DNA of 64,000 bases from JAJCYK01 sp965224285 (GTDB lineage: Bacteria; Bacteroidota; Bacteroidia; Cytophagales; Cyclobacteriaceae). Position 1 is the stretch's first letter. Every line of letters begins with the position of its first letter. Below, piece by piece: positions 23,898 to 34,424 of this stretch. The translations under genes were made by a program, and so were the position numbers. Location of the stretch: positions 1-64,000 of the forward strand of contig OZ245043.1 in the NCBI GenBank assembly GCA_965224285.1, written 5' to 3'. The notes beneath the pieces are model-generated. The model saw only the letters and a program-made list of their open reading frames with translations, searched no databases and was not told the DNA's origin.

Positions 23898-26532
23898 TCC
23901 GGCTTTCGATCCTGAAAATACAGAGGCAATATAGAAGGTGATTTCTGACTAGCACGAGTTGGCGCCTGTCGAATTGATCGGGATGAGAAGGTAAATCCCT
24001 CATCAATTTTTGTAACTGGAAATTCTTGATGTGGGTGGTTAACTTATGTATTATAGCTTTCCATTCTTTAGCATCCCTGGTTTCAAACACCTTTTCGAAC
24101 CGTTGTGAATAAGACCCAAATTCACTTAACACTATTGATAAAAATTTCCGAATCTTAACCTGATCCCGGTCATATTGATCATAGGTTGCCTCCAATTGGG
24201 GTTCATCATATTCCGACCTTCCCAGTATGGCTATCACCAAGTCAGAAAGATGATCCACATCGAAAGGTTTCTGTAAAAAATAACTGCCCAGCTCCTCCAT
24301 CTCAGGGTTGGCAAACGCCGATAACACAATCAAAGGAGTGTTCAGCTTTTTTATGATCTGTATTAAGTGGGAATGTATAAGGTCATTTTCTAGCATTAGA
24401 TCGCTAAGGATCAGATTGGGTGGATGTGCTTCAATAAACTTAATGGCTTCATCCATATTCCTAGCTTGATCAAGAATGATCTGATCTTTGTTCAGAATAT
24501 GCGATACCATCAAAAGAGTGGAAGGGTCGTCCTCTATATGCAGCACCCTGTAAGTGCCACGCAACTGGGGCAAAGCCGTATCATTATCCGATGGGTCAGA
24601 TAGCTTTTCAGCAGACTTTACTTTCAACAGAGGCAGCAGCACCTTAAATTGTGAACCCTGGTTTCTCTGAGAGGTGACTTCCAGTTTACCCCCAAACAGC
24701 TCTACCAGCTGAGTGACAATGGATAAGCCCAGCCCGAAGCCCTCTGCTTTAGTTAAGATCACCTCTTTTTCCCGGTAAAAGCGCTCCTGGATGTTTTTTA
24801 GGTTATCAGCAGAGATGCCTTTACCGGTATCGGTAACAATCAATTCAAGCATAGGAGGATCTTCCTTCAAAGGTTTTGCCTTCAACTCAACCGTGCCTTT
24901 ATCGGTATACTTAATGGCATTGACTACCAGATTGGTAACGATCTGACTGAGCCTCAAAGGATCTGTTAAATAACGTGCTGACTTAAGCTGGTCGGCAATG
25001 GATAACTTGAAAATTAGGCCTTGGTTTATGGCCTCGTATTGGTATCCGGCATGTATGTCCGAAAGCAGCTCGAAAATATTTTGCGGACTGTGCTCAATAT
25101 ATAATTTCCCCTCAATTAGTTTGTTGTGATCGAGAATATCGGACATCAGACCGGACAAGTTCCAGGTGCTTCTACGCAATGAATCAATGATGGGCTGCTG
25201 ATCATCCCTGGGATTATTCTTGCTTAATAGCTGCGACAGCCCTAGGATGGTATTTAATGGAGTCCTGATCTCATGACTCATGTTTTGCAAAAATTCATCA
25301 CGCTCTCTTATGGCCTTTTGTTCCCGGCTGACAGCAGCTTTCAAATCAGTCAATTGCCGGTCGATGCGCTGACGCATGCGGCTGAATGAACGGGCCAGAA
25401 TACCGATTTCATCTTTACGATTTTCAGGAAGCCGTGAACCTTCACTGGTATTCCCCTCTTCATAGGCACTGATCGCCTGGGTTATTTGATTAATACGTCT
25501 TGAGGAAATCCGGGTGAACAAGAAAACCACAATAGTGGCAATCAGGCAGATCAGCCCTACTATCTTCAGAGAGTCATTACGCACCAAGTGGGCACTTTTA
25601 AACAGCAAGTTATCTTCAAGCAGGTTTACCAGGTAAATTTTCTGCCCCTTAGAATAGGGTAGAGGTACCATATGATAGAGAAAACTATTGCCACTCTGGT
25701 CCTGAATAAATTGATAATCATCAATATTAGTAACCAGCTGACTTATGTTTATATCGAAGTCATTGCCGAATGTATGGTTGTGGTTGAGTTGCTGGCCGAA
25801 ACGTTTGTCCGGATCTGGGGCAAACAAATATTCACCTTCCTCATTGATCAGCATTAGCTGGGTTGCAGATTCCATAATCTGTTTTAGCTGGTGATAAAAA
25901 CCGGATAAGTTTACGTTGATTACCAGAAGCGCTACCAGATCTCCCTGGTGGTCAAATACCTGACCCACCGCCCTCAGGGTAGGGGTAAGTGGATAACTCA
26001 CCGCTCCGAACTCTTCGTTGAGGTTTATATCGGAGTAATAGTAGGAAGCCCGGGGTGTGGTCACCGCTTCCTGGTAGTAATTTCGATCTCCTTTGAATTG
26101 CAGTTCGTCTTCCGGAGTGCGCGTGACCACTTCACCCATTTTTTCATAGCGCAGAATTTCTTTGCCACGGTTGTTGATATCCAGCAGGCGGATTTGAAAA
26201 TAATGGGCTTTGTTGGCTAATATTACCGAGAATAGATCCTGAAGATCGTGTAATCGATCCGGTGAAGCAGCATTGATATAATTATTAAGCACCGGGTTGT
26301 TTGAGATTACCGCAATGTCATTGGCCACCTCGTTCAAGAGGGAGTAGAAAGCCTGGCTGGCCAGATTGGAGGTATACCGCATCCGGTCTTGGCTGTAAGT
26401 GATGATCACCTCAGCTGCCAGCTGGTATACCAGATATCCGGCAATCAGAATGGCCAGGATGTTCAACCCGGTGAAGAACAGGGCAAATCGAGTTACAATG
26501 GAATTCCAAAACCTAATTATTTCGTGTTTCAT
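23881..26532 (-). CDS. Hybrid sensor histidine kinase with receiver and Hpt-like C-terminus
   Basis: The protein has 883 residues. One membrane helix lies at about 15-38. A large extracytoplasmic sensor follows (about 40-320, Cache-like, with YYSDINLNEEFGAVSYPLTP). A second helix lies at about 322-343, then HAMP. HisKA carries H420 in NMSHEIRTPLNTILG. The ATPase domain has VNAIKYTDKG, DTGKGIS and GFGLGLSIV. A receiver domain carries D711 in LILSDLMLE, with the lysine in FLQKPF. The last 100 residues resemble a divergent histidine phosphotransfer domain (WKAIIHKLTTHIKNFQL). The architecture implies a multistep phosphorelay. It converges on the LytTR regulator gene with a 17-bp overlap. Confidence 0.9.
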   Translation of the reverse strand: MKHEIIRFWNSIVTRFALFFTGLNILAILIAGYLVYQLAAEVIITYSQDRMRYTSNLASQAFYSLLNEVANDIAVISNNPVLNNYINAASPDRLHDLQDLFSVILANKAHYFQIRLLDINNRGKEILRYEKMGEVVTRTPEDELQFKGDRNYYQEAVTTPRASYYYSDINLNEEFGAVSYPLTPTLRAVGQVFDHQGDLVALLVINVNLSGFYHQLKQIMESATQLMLINEEGEYLFAPDPDKRFGQQLNHNHTFGNDFDINISQLVTNIDDYQFIQDQSGNSFLYHMVPLPYSKGQKIYLVNLLEDNLLFKSAHLVRNDSLKIVGLICLIATIVVFLFTRISSRRINQITQAISAYEEGNTSEGSRLPENRKDEIGILARSFSRMRQRIDRQLTDLKAAVSREQKAIRERDEFLQNMSHEIRTPLNTILGLSQLLSKNNPRDDQQPIIDSLRRSTWNLSGLMSDILDHNKLIEGKLYIEHSPQNIFELLSDIHAGYQYEAINQGLIFKLSIADQLKSARYLTDPLRLSQIVTNLVVNAIKYTDKGTVELKAKPLKEDPPMLELIVTDTGKGISADNLKNIQERFYREKEVILTKAEGFGLGLSIVTQLVELFGGKLEVTSQRNQGSQFKVLLPLLKVKSAEKLSDPSDNDTALPQLRGTYRVLHIEDDPSTLLMVSHILNKDQIILDQARNMDEAIKFIEAHPPNLILSDLMLENDLIHSHLIQIIKKLNTPLIVLSAFANPEMEELGSYFLQKPFDVDHLSDLVIAILGRSEYDEPQLEATYDQYDRDQVKIRKFLSIVLSEFGSYSQRFEKVFETRDAKEWKAIIHKLTTHIKNFQLQKLMRDLPSHPDQFDRRQLVLVRNHLLYCLCIFRIESRINSAG

Positions 26533-26872
26533 TGCTTATTTTTGGTCATAGCACATAACCGACCGTTATTTACCCTGTTTAAATTTCGTCATAATAATTT
26601 TTTAGCCCCAAAAAGACTATTTTTTTTCTTCTCAATAAGCCTGTAAAGAACTACTAGAAGGTTGGTGAGAAATATGAACAGTTTTATAGGCTTCCAGTTT
26701 GATTGATTAGGTTCATAAAATTGAGGAAATCAAGGGTGATTGGTAGGAAGATATCTGTTATCCCGGTAAAACATTGATCAATACCCATGTTTGGCAAATA
26801 GAGTGTTCTATAACAACTATTACCAAAAGGTCTGGGATGAGTATTTTTTGAGGTGATGTTCTTTGTCCTTGC
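26533..26872. other. Intergenic region, no gene seen
   Basis: This is 340 bp of AT-rich sequence upstream of the hybrid kinase and downstream of the cupin gene. It should contain the kinase promoter. I see no repeat arm, hairpin or credible small frame. Confidence 0.5.
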
Positions 26873-27364
26873 TCATTGATTGCTATGATACTGTTGGTCG
26901 GTCACTGGCTCCATCCATTCTACTATACCATTCTCGGTATTCGGAATAATGTAGATATGAGTCATCTCATGGTCCGCCGACGCGCCATGCCAATGTTTGG
27001 TGTTGGGCGGACATTTGATCACATCCCCTTTTTTAATGGTTTCTAGGGGTTGCCCTTCGATCTGATGGTATCCTACCCCGCTGGTTACCATTAAAATTTG
27101 TCCGGCCGGATGGGAATGCCAATGGCTTCGTGCTCCTGGTTCAAAATGGACATGTCCAGCCAGAGTGGTGTAGATGGAATCCGCATCCACCAGAGGGTAG
27201 TTATAGGCATCGCCAGTAAAATAATCAGAGAGACCTTTTTGTCCCTGCGGGAAGATAGATTCTGTTTTAGTAGTGTTCATCGTTTCCTTAGGGTCTTCAC
27301 GCTGACCATTACAGGACATGGTCATCAGTATTAAGCCAGCGGTGGCTAATATTAAATCTTTCAT
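26873..27364 (-). CDS. Cupin-domain lipoprotein
   Basis: The 163 residues start with a lipoprotein signal (MKDLILATAGLILMTMSCNG, lipobox MSC). The cupin metal site is clear: motif 1 is HFEPGARSHWHSHPAGQ with three histidines and a following glutamine region, and motif 2 is CPPNTKHWHGASADHEMTH. Family members of this size are often annotated as quercetinase-like or carboxymuconolactone-linked cupins; the reaction here is unknown. The protein probably sits on the periplasmic face. It lies just downstream of the broken acetyltransferase on the same strand. Confidence 0.88.
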   Translation of the reverse strand: MKDLILATAGLILMTMSCNGQREDPKETMNTTKTESIFPQGQKGLSDYFTGDAYNYPLVDADSIYTTLAGHVHFEPGARSHWHSHPAGQILMVTSGVGYHQIEGQPLETIKKGDVIKCPPNTKHWHGASADHEMTHIYIIPNTENGIVEWMEPVTDQQYHSNQ

Positions 27365-27383
27365 ATCGAATACCTATTAATGG

Positions 27384-27937
27384 TTAATGCAATTCTTTAA
27401 CTACTTTTGCAGGCAGTCCCGCTACCACAGTATTGGGAGGCACGTCCTTATTGACTAATGCACCTGCTGCCACCACAGCATTACGGCCCACCGTCACCCC
27501 AGGTAGGATAGTGGCTCCGGCCCCGATCCAAACATTTGCTTTATGATCACTTCCATGGGGATCAAGGTCATACTGTTGTCGATTTCTTCCGGATGATTTT
27601 CAGAGGTGATATTTACCCTGGGCCCGATCAAAACATGATCTTCAATGGTAATACCTCCCAGATCCAGAAAACTGCAGGCATGGTTTATAAATACATTTTT
27701 GCCCAGTGTTATATTCCGCCCCACATTGGTATAAAACGGAGTAAATACTGCGGTAGTTTCTGGGACGGAAGATCCGATGATCTCGCTTAAATAACCTCGG
27801 ATCTCATCTATGTTTGTAGCCCCGTTCAACTTAGTACTTAATTCCATAGTGCGATTGACCGCTTCCCGGATCTGTACATAATCCGGATCGTCCATGGGGA
27901 CCTCCTCACCTGAGGGTAATCTTTCAAAAATGTCCAT
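27384..27937 (-). pseudogene. Maltose/galactoside-type O-acetyltransferase, frameshifted
   Basis: The 5' frame encodes the maltose-acetyltransferase N-terminus (MDIFERLPSGEEVPMDDPDY) and left-handed beta-helix coils up to ITSENHPEEIDNSMTLIPME. It then runs into nonsense. From about 27548 the -1 relative frame continues the family sequence: DHKANVWIGAGATILPGVTV, then GAL...NKDVPPNTVVAGLPAK, ending in KELH and a stop at 27384. One missing base in the GAAGTGAT stretch (27548-27551) explains it. Restored, the enzyme would be about 184 residues, the normal length, and would acetylate sugars using acetyl-CoA. Either a recent mutation or a sequencing error. Confidence 0.85.
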
Positions 27938-28001
27938 TGATTCATTCTATGATTATCAGGTTTGCAATTAGTTATAAACTCTCTTAACGGATGGTTTCGA
28001 T

Positions 28002-30076
28002 TCAATTAGGAAACCCAATCTTTGCCACCATTTCCTGCCAGCGTGGGTCGCTATAAATTGGCTCGAATGGAGGCTCCACATTTAACCAATACATTTCGAC
28101 CTCACGGTCGTTATAGGCTTTATTCAGCCATTCGAATGCGTCATCCACCTGACCCATTTGGGCATGGACCATAGACGTATAAAATGAAGGACTGCCTCCT
28201 GTTGAAATCCTGCTTCGCTCTTTTAGTTCCCCTAAAAGTGTATTTGCTTTTTCTATTTCACCTATATGATAGTAGGCAATGGCCAAAGTGGCCAGCACTC
28301 TGGGAAATCTATAATCCGGGTGAGCTTCCAGAAGGGTCCTGAGAATTTTAATAACCTCCTGGTATTCATGCGCCCATAGGAAAGCCCTTGCAGCCTCTAC
28401 TTCCAGGAACCAACGTCTTTGACTTTCAGGAAACAGGCGCAGGGCCCTACGATAAAACTCATTTCCTTTTTCAGTTTTTCCAGCTAGATAATAACCTAGC
28501 CCTGCTGTGGCCCATGCGTTGGGATTTTTTGAATCTATACTCACACGTTTTTCTGACATTAATATGGCTTCCTCGAACTTTCCAGAAGCATTCAGAAAAT
28601 CTATTAATCCACCGTTTACGGAAGAAGGGCTTAGGTTCCTTAATTTTGTAAATTCTCTATTTGCTGCTTCAAAATCCCAATAATACCATAGATAGAGATT
28701 CCCAAGGTGTTCATGAGCAATGGCATAATCGGGATCCAACTCAATAGCACGCATAAGGTTTTTCTTAGCATTTTCTAGCAGATCCTCACGTTCCATAGAT
28801 CCGGTAAAACCACCACCAGAAAGCCAAAAATCACCTAATGAGGCATAGGCAGGAGCAAACTCAGGATCTAACTCAAGGGCTTTTTTCCAATAATCCATAG
28901 CGGTCTGGAACGACCCCGAATCTGGAGGTAAAATGAAGTTTCCCTCCAACCATAAGTTATAGGCTTCCATATTCGTCGTTGGACGGGATTCAATACTTTT
29001 AAGCGCTTCCGGACTGATCTCTGCTTGTAACGAGAGCGCTACTAATTGAGCGATCTCACTTTGTATTACAAAAATATCCTCTAGGGTGCGGTCATAGGTT
29101 TCTGACCACAGGTGTCTGTCCGTTTTTCCATCGATCAATTGAACTGTTATTCTTACCTGATTATCAGACTTTCTTACACTGCCTTCTAGTATGGTAGAGA
29201 CTCCCAAATCTTCGGCAATTTCGCTGATAGTTTGTGTGGTTTCTTGTATTGCATTACGGAGGTTCTTGAGGTGACTTGTAGGTCTTCAATTTTAACCAAG
29301 TGATTTAAAATTTCTTCCATCATACCATCGCTAAAGTACTCCTGGTTGGGGTCATCGCTAATATTGGCAAATGGAAGCACCGCAATAGATTTGTCGATAT
29401 ACTCAGGAAACTGATCAGCCGATGATGGCTGGTCCTTAACCTTGGAAAATATTATATACGTCAACAACACGGCGACTAATAATGCGCCAACAGAAAGAGC
29501 TAACTTCTTTGGCTTACTTAACCTAATGGATAATTGATGTGGGTAGACAGTTGACTTACTTGCGTCAGAATAGTCTGTACCATCCACATGTACCTCATAA
29601 AGTTTAACTGGTTTTTTTACATTTTTAAGCCGTTTTTCCTGTATGAAGGTGGATTCTATGTCAAGCTTATTTAATATAGAATTATGCACAGCTTCAGTTA
29701 CCAGTATTCCGCCGGCGGGAGCTAAAGGTTCGATACGAGAAGCGATATTGACGCCCCTGCCAAATACATCCTTACCATCAAAAATAACTTCTCCTTGATG
29801 TATCCCTATGCGAAGGCTTAAATCGGATTCATAAAGGCAGGCTTGCTGAATTTCTTTGGCACAGTTTACTGCTTCGGTTACAGTGCTAAAGCTGGCAAGT
29901 ACGCCATCTCCCATTTCCTTTAACCACTCCCCATTATATTTTTCGATTATAGGCTTTTGTATATTTCGATTCTTGATAAGTAGATCAAATGCTTTTTGCT
30001 CATCCTCTTCCATTAAGGCACTATAGCCCACGATATCGGTAAACATAATTGCGGCAAGTTGACGGATTTGAGCCAT
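28002..30076 (-). pseudogene. Class III adenylate/guanylate cyclase with TolB-like and TPR regions, frameshifted
   Basis: The first frame (28-kDa part) has the cyclase domain: AAIMFTDIVGYSALME with the first metal aspartate, and MGDGVLASF with the second. A membrane helix follows near residue 190 and then a TolB-like segment (KSIAVLPFANISDDPNQEYF, SDGMMEEILNHL). It goes out of frame at the codons after SRTSVMQYK. The other frame resumes at TISEIAEDLGVSTILEGSVR and continues through about five TPR repeats to the end. A single lost base within 29239-29246 (a run of three A's beside CC) accounts for the break. The restored length is about 691 residues, normal for this Bacteroidota family. Product would be cAMP or cGMP; TPRs imply protein partners. 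Confidence 0.88.
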
Positions 30077-30225
30077 ATTGATTAAAATACAAAAAATACT
30101 TCCAAAATACTGAATCAGGGAGATAGACTAAATACGCATTTTAAAAGGTAAGCTTGATTGACATAATCTTATTCATTGGAGGCATCGGCTTTTGACATGA
30201 ATCAAATGCTGGCTAACTTATAGCT

Positions 30226-30960
30226 ATGGAATTTAAAAATAAAACCATTATCGTCACCGGCGCCACCAGCGGTATAGGCCGCGATATAGCACAAACCTTA
30301 ACAAATAAAGGAGCCAACGTAGTGGCAGGAGGGAGGGATCGAGCCCGGGGTGCGGAACTCGAAGAGCAGGGCATGTTATTTATTCCCGGCGACATAAAAA
30401 CTCCCCAGGCTAATCAGGACTTGATAGAGACGGCTGTGAATGGGTATAAAACACTGGATGCTTTGGTGTTGGCCGCCGGTCAACTGGGAATTGGCCGGGT
30501 ACATGAGCTCTCCCTGGAAGATTGGGAGGATACCATAGCCACCAATCTATCCGCCGTGTTTTACCTGTTGAAATACGCAATGCCCCACCTTGAAAAAAGC
30601 GGCCGGATCGTGATCATAGGCTCAGTGGCCGCCACCCATGCATTTCCCGAACACCCAGCCTACGCCGCCTCCAAAGGGGCTTTGCCCATATTGGTAAAAC
30701 AAATCGCTTTGGATTACGGTCCGGCAGTGAGGATCAACCTGGTTTCGCCCGCACAAGTCATGACACCCCTGCTGAAAGACTCGGTGAAGGCCTTTGACAA
30801 CCCGGAGACCATCCTGGAAGAAACCGCCTCCCACCTGCCCATAAAAAGACTGGGCCAGCCCAGGGATGTTACCAGCATGGTATTATATCTGCTGGGGGAA
30901 GAGGCCGACTGGATAACCGGTAGTAATTTTGTGGTGGATGGTGGCTTTTTATGTACTTGA
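30226..30960 (+). CDS. Short-chain dehydrogenase/reductase (SDR)
   Basis: This 244-residue classical SDR has the cofactor site TGATSGIGRD (TGxxxGxG). NAG is replaced by AAG in LVLAAGQLG. The catalytic serine is in VIIGSVAATH and the YxxxK pair is in YAASKGALP. The C-terminal GSNFVVDGGF is the usual substrate-loop end. These enzymes reduce or oxidise alcohol and keto groups with NAD(P)H in the cytoplasm. A monocistronic gene; the substrate is not inferable. Confidence 0.93.
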   Translation: MEFKNKTIIVTGATSGIGRDIAQTLTNKGANVVAGGRDRARGAELEEQGMLFIPGDIKTPQANQDLIETAVNGYKTLDALVLAAGQLGIGRVHELSLEDWEDTIATNLSAVFYLLKYAMPHLEKSGRIVIIGSVAATHAFPEHPAYAASKGALPILVKQIALDYGPAVRINLVSPAQVMTPLLKDSVKAFDNPETILEETASHLPIKRLGQPRDVTSMVLYLLGEEADWITGSNFVVDGGFLCT

Positions 30961-31196
30961 CCAAGACCAAAGGCAGCGCAACCGGTATATTCTTAATCCT
31001 GCTTACACTGCCTTCGACACATCTTTCATACTTCTTCATTGAATAAGATAAAAGATCCAGTGCTTGCCCTGTACCGGGACATTACCAGCCCGAATATTGT
31101 CCCGTATTTTAGGAAAATGCTGATTAATTTATAGTTTCTGAAGTACATTTTGATTATTATTCAAGGCTAAACCTTTAAAAACAATTCGGCACAAGC

Positions 31197-32051
31197 ATGA
31201 AGAAGTTATATCTATTGATCGCTCTGGTTATAGGGTTTTATACCGGGCAGGCACAGGATAAGGTGGGAGGCCTGGCCCTTTACACGGTAAGGGATATGAT
31301 GGGTGAAAATCCCCAGAAAACCCTGCAAAAGGTAGCGGATATTGGCTATCAAAACATTGAAGCAGCCGGTTATAAGGAGGGTGAATTTTATGGCATGGCG
31401 CCCCAGGAATTTAAGGCGTATGTTATTAAACTTGGACTTCAGCCAATCAGTACCCACCAGAGTAGCGTCACCCTGGATAATGCCGATGACATGATTGCGG
31501 ATGTGCAGGCTGCCGGCTTTAAATATTTTGTAGTACCGGTGCCCCCCATGGGTATGTTCAAGTACAACCGGGAAACCGGCGTACTTAGTATGGAAGGTAC
31601 TTCCAAAGATCTGGCTGATATTCTCAATACCTTGGGCAAAAAGTGTAATGCAGCCGGCTTACAATTACTCTACCACAATCATGATTTCGAATTCAAAAAG
31701 GATGCCGAAGGAAATGTGATATTGGATTACCTGCTGGAAAACCTGGACCCAGAGCTGGTGAATTTCCAAATGGACCTCTATTGGGCCACCAAGGCCGGGG
31801 TTGATCCTATAGCTTATTTCGAAAAGTATCCCGGACGTTTTAAGTCCTGGCACGTAAAGGATATGGATGAGCAAGGGAGATTTAGCCCGGTAGGAGAAGG
31901 CACCATAGATTTTGCCCATATTTTAACCAAGAAAGAACTGTCGGGGATGGAATACTATTTTGTGGAACAAGACCGTACTTTTGATGGCAGACAGCCTGAA
32001 GAGGCCATTGCTATTAGTCATAAAGCGATTAAGGAGTTGGGGTTTAAGTAG
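31197..32051 (+). CDS. Exported sugar phosphate isomerase/epimerase-like TIM barrel
   Basis: The 284 residues begin with a signal peptide (MKKLYLLIALVIGFYTGQAQ). The barrel carries the AP-endonuclease-2 family metal-binding pattern: an early YTVRDMM strand, YHNHDFEF with a histidine pair, FQMDLYWATKAG with an aspartate, SWHVKDMDEQG with His-x-Lys-Asp, and a terminal glutamate strand EYYFVEQD. This is the Xylose-isomerase-like TIM-barrel family (IolE/hydroxypyruvate-isomerase-like). In Bacteroidota such exported members often act on keto-sugars released from glycans. Length is normal. Confidence 0.9.
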   Translation: MKKLYLLIALVIGFYTGQAQDKVGGLALYTVRDMMGENPQKTLQKVADIGYQNIEAAGYKEGEFYGMAPQEFKAYVIKLGLQPISTHQSSVTLDNADDMIADVQAAGFKYFVVPVPPMGMFKYNRETGVLSMEGTSKDLADILNTLGKKCNAAGLQLLYHNHDFEFKKDAEGNVILDYLLENLDPELVNFQMDLYWATKAGVDPIAYFEKYPGRFKSWHVKDMDEQGRFSPVGEGTIDFAHILTKKELSGMEYYFVEQDRTFDGRQPEEAIAISHKAIKELGFK

Positions 32052-32126
32052 ACCACAGTGGGCTTTTCTTGCAATAAGTCGTTTGTTAAAGTGAGGCTTT
32101 GGAGGCAACTGACTCACATGCCTGAG

Positions 32127-32768
32127 CTATCTATCCTTTAAATCCATTTCCAATTCGTTTTCATCCACTTCCAGGCTAACGAAGTCCAATTTTTCAAGTA
32201 CTTCTGCCAGGTCAATTAAAATTTTTCGAATTACTTGGGGATCGTCAAGATCAATTTCATTTAACCTGACTTTAACCCCAAAGAAAAAGTCGGATTGGAA
32301 ATCATATTCCCTTTTCAGCTTTTCAATTGCTTTTTCTTTGTTGGTTTGGTCGATAAGCGGAACTATTTCCAAAATGGATTTTCTTTTATCGGTGTCAATC
32401 AAATTCAATCGAAAGAAGTATTTACCTATTTTCCCAAGCAATAGTGTTTCCAGGTCACGGGATACACTAGCAACTCCATCGATTCTGCCGTAGAAGTCCA
32501 AATCTTTAAAAGCGGGTTTTTCAAAATACCATTTACGGGTAACAAGTCCGTGGTAGTTATGAACTACAGCTGCAATTATTACTATTAATGCAAATCCGAA
32601 AGAGTATAGGATCGAGTCATTAAATCTTTCTGTAAATGTGGAGACTGAGAGGCCATTTTTAATAATAGCCGGTAAAAACGTGAAGGGCAGGATAAGAAGA
32701 AATGAGATCATTAGCCCATTGATAAGCGCCCGCCTCTCCGCAACAATAATGGTTACAATATCTTTCAT
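32127..32768 (-). CDS. Membrane protein of unknown function
   Basis: This 213-residue protein has two N-terminal membrane helices (about 14-36 and 50-72) followed by a charged cytoplasmic domain with alternating E/K helices (KEKAIEKLKREYDFQSDF, DLAEVLEKLDFVSLEVDENE). No family recognised. The start ATG directly abuts the stop codon of the small lipoprotein gene upstream, so the two are translationally coupled. Confidence 0.6.
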   Translation of the reverse strand: MKDIVTIIVAERRALINGLMISFLLILPFTFLPAIIKNGLSVSTFTERFNDSILYSFGFALIVIIAAVVHNYHGLVTRKWYFEKPAFKDLDFYGRIDGVASVSRDLETLLLGKIGKYFFRLNLIDTDKRKSILEIVPLIDQTNKEKAIEKLKREYDFQSDFFFGVKVRLNEIDLDDPQVIRKILIDLAEVLEKLDFVSLEVDENELEMDLKDR

Positions 32769-32978
32769 TTATAAGTTGCTACGATACATATATATATGGA
32801 AATAGGTATCCGATAGTTGATCGGCAAAAGCTATAGAATCTTTATTGAAATGATAATCCCGCTGCAGGTTGTGCAACCTTAAGATTTCGGTTGTTGCTTG
32901 CTCCTGATTAAATGAATCTTGCAGGGCGCATGAAGCAATCAGGGTAGTCAATGCCGGAATATAAAGGTAATATCTCAT
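32769..32978 (-). CDS. Short lipoprotein, apparently the N-terminal piece of an NTF2-like protein
   Basis: The 69 residues have a lipoprotein signal ending in LIASC. A helix follows (ATTEILRLHNLQRDYHFNKD) that resembles the first helix of NTF2/SnoaL-like (DUF4440) proteins, including the following SIAFADQLSDTYFHI. Those proteins usually have 130-160 residues, and here the sequence ends after YMYRSNL. No continuation is seen in the other frames, because the membrane-protein gene begins at once. It is probably a truncated remnant that may still be expressed. Confidence 0.5.
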   Translation of the reverse strand: MRYYLYIPALTTLIASCALQDSFNQEQATTEILRLHNLQRDYHFNKDSIAFADQLSDTYFHIYMYRSNL

Positions 32979-33008
32979 TGATTGTGGATGTTAGTGTATG
33001 TGAGGGGT

Positions 33009-34424
33009 CTACCGAATTCCCACCATCCCCTCCGCAGCTTTAAAAAGCAAGCTTGAATGGTACCCTATACCATTTTTAAAGACGATTTTATCTGATCTGA
33101 TAGAGGCTATATTTTGGGTTATATCTTCATTCATGATAATCAGATCGGCGATTTTTCCCTCTTCAATGGTGCCAATGCTTTGGTCTAGTTCTAAATACTT
33201 GGCTCCATTCAAAGTGCAAACCCGGACTGCTTCCGGCATACTAAGTCCCATTTCTACCAGTATTTCCAACAAGCGCATATTGGCATAACCCGGTACAATA
33301 CGGCCGTCATAAGTGGGGTCAGTACCGGCGACCAGCAGACCTCCGGCATCATGGAACTTTTTGTCCAGGACCTTTAGTTTATTAAAGACCAAGTAGTCAA
33401 GGGAATCCTTCCCCTGTTTACTGGCCCATCTTCGATAGACCTTATCTTTTGCCAAGGGAGCCAAGGCTTCAATGCCCCCTCCAGGTACTACTTCCCGGTT
33501 GGTGTAGGGGTCCCAGACATTTATGGTAGTAGTTAAGGCCACATTCTTTTCAATCATATGATCGATCAGGCCATTTACCAATTCTGAGTCAGGGTCGGCA
33601 TTGATCAAGCTCTGGGTCATAAACGGATCGCATTGATCGGGTTGTTTTTCAATTAAAAAATCGGGGCATGAACCAAACCCATGCTCAATATTATCAATGC
33701 CAATATCAGCAGCTTCACGATAGGTTACCGAACATAAATGACCGGTTACTTTCATATTCTTAGCATGCGCTGCTTCTACGATCGATTCCAAGTCCTCGCG
33801 GGTGATGAAATTATAGACTTTGATGGAGGTAGCACCCAAGTCAGCATAGAAGTCAACTTGTTTTTTTGCTTCCTCTGCACTATCAAAAGTGAAAAACTCC
33901 ACTATGGGCAGGCCTTCACGATCCATATGAGGGCTGGTAACATCTATTTTAGGTCCGGGTATTTTTCCCTGGTTGATCCATTTTTTGATGTTAACATCTG
34001 CCTGAGGCATGATGCTGCCGGCAGTCCGCATGGTAGTCACTCCACCAGCGAGATACAGCAGAGGAAAAGAGTAGCTCATTTGATCAACCCCGTAGTAGGG
34101 TTCAGGAGTGGCTTTAGGATAGAATAGGTGTTCATGAAGCATAACCAGTCCCGGGATGGCGGATTTACCGGTCATATCGATGGCTGTGGCCCCATGGGGA
34201 ACAGGCAAATTGACACCTATTTTTTGTATTATCTCCCCCTGTATCCAAATGTCCATATCACTTCGATGAGCATCCCCATTGCCGTCAACCAGGGAAAGAT
34301 TTTGTAACAGGTAACTGCCCCTTTCGTAGGATACAAATTTTCTCACTTCCGCTGATATGGTGTCCTGGGCCGCAGTTTTGAGAGAAAAAACAGCTAGTAA
34401 AATCAGTAAGCTAAGTGGTTTCAT
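33009..34424 (-). CDS. Exported amidohydrolase-family protein
   Basis: The 471 residues have a signal peptide (MKPLSLLILLAVFSLKTAAQ). The metal-dependent hydrolase fold is shown by GKSAIPGLVMLHEHLFY (H-x-H equivalent HEH), KVTGHLCSVTYREAADIG (histidine), GIDNIEHGF (histidine) and LLVAGTDPTYDGR (catalytic aspartate). These are the usual imidazolonepropionase/prolidase-like amidohydrolase ligands. The end has EGKIADLIIMNEDI, the second half of the composite beta sandwich. The substrate (a cyclic amide, ester or dipeptide) is unknown. Mature protein is probably periplasmic. Confidence 0.9.
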   Translation of the reverse strand: MKPLSLLILLAVFSLKTAAQDTISAEVRKFVSYERGSYLLQNLSLVDGNGDAHRSDMDIWIQGEIIQKIGVNLPVPHGATAIDMTGKSAIPGLVMLHEHLFYPKATPEPYYGVDQMSYSFPLLYLAGGVTTMRTAGSIMPQADVNIKKWINQGKIPGPKIDVTSPHMDREGLPIVEFFTFDSAEEAKKQVDFYADLGATSIKVYNFITREDLESIVEAAHAKNMKVTGHLCSVTYREAADIGIDNIEHGFGSCPDFLIEKQPDQCDPFMTQSLINADPDSELVNGLIDHMIEKNVALTTTINVWDPYTNREVVPGGGIEALAPLAKDKVYRRWASKQGKDSLDYLVFNKLKVLDKKFHDAGGLLVAGTDPTYDGRIVPGYANMRLLEILVEMGLSMPEAVRVCTLNGAKYLELDQSIGTIEEGKIADLIIMNEDITQNIASIRSDKIVFKNGIGYHSSLLFKAAEGMVGIR

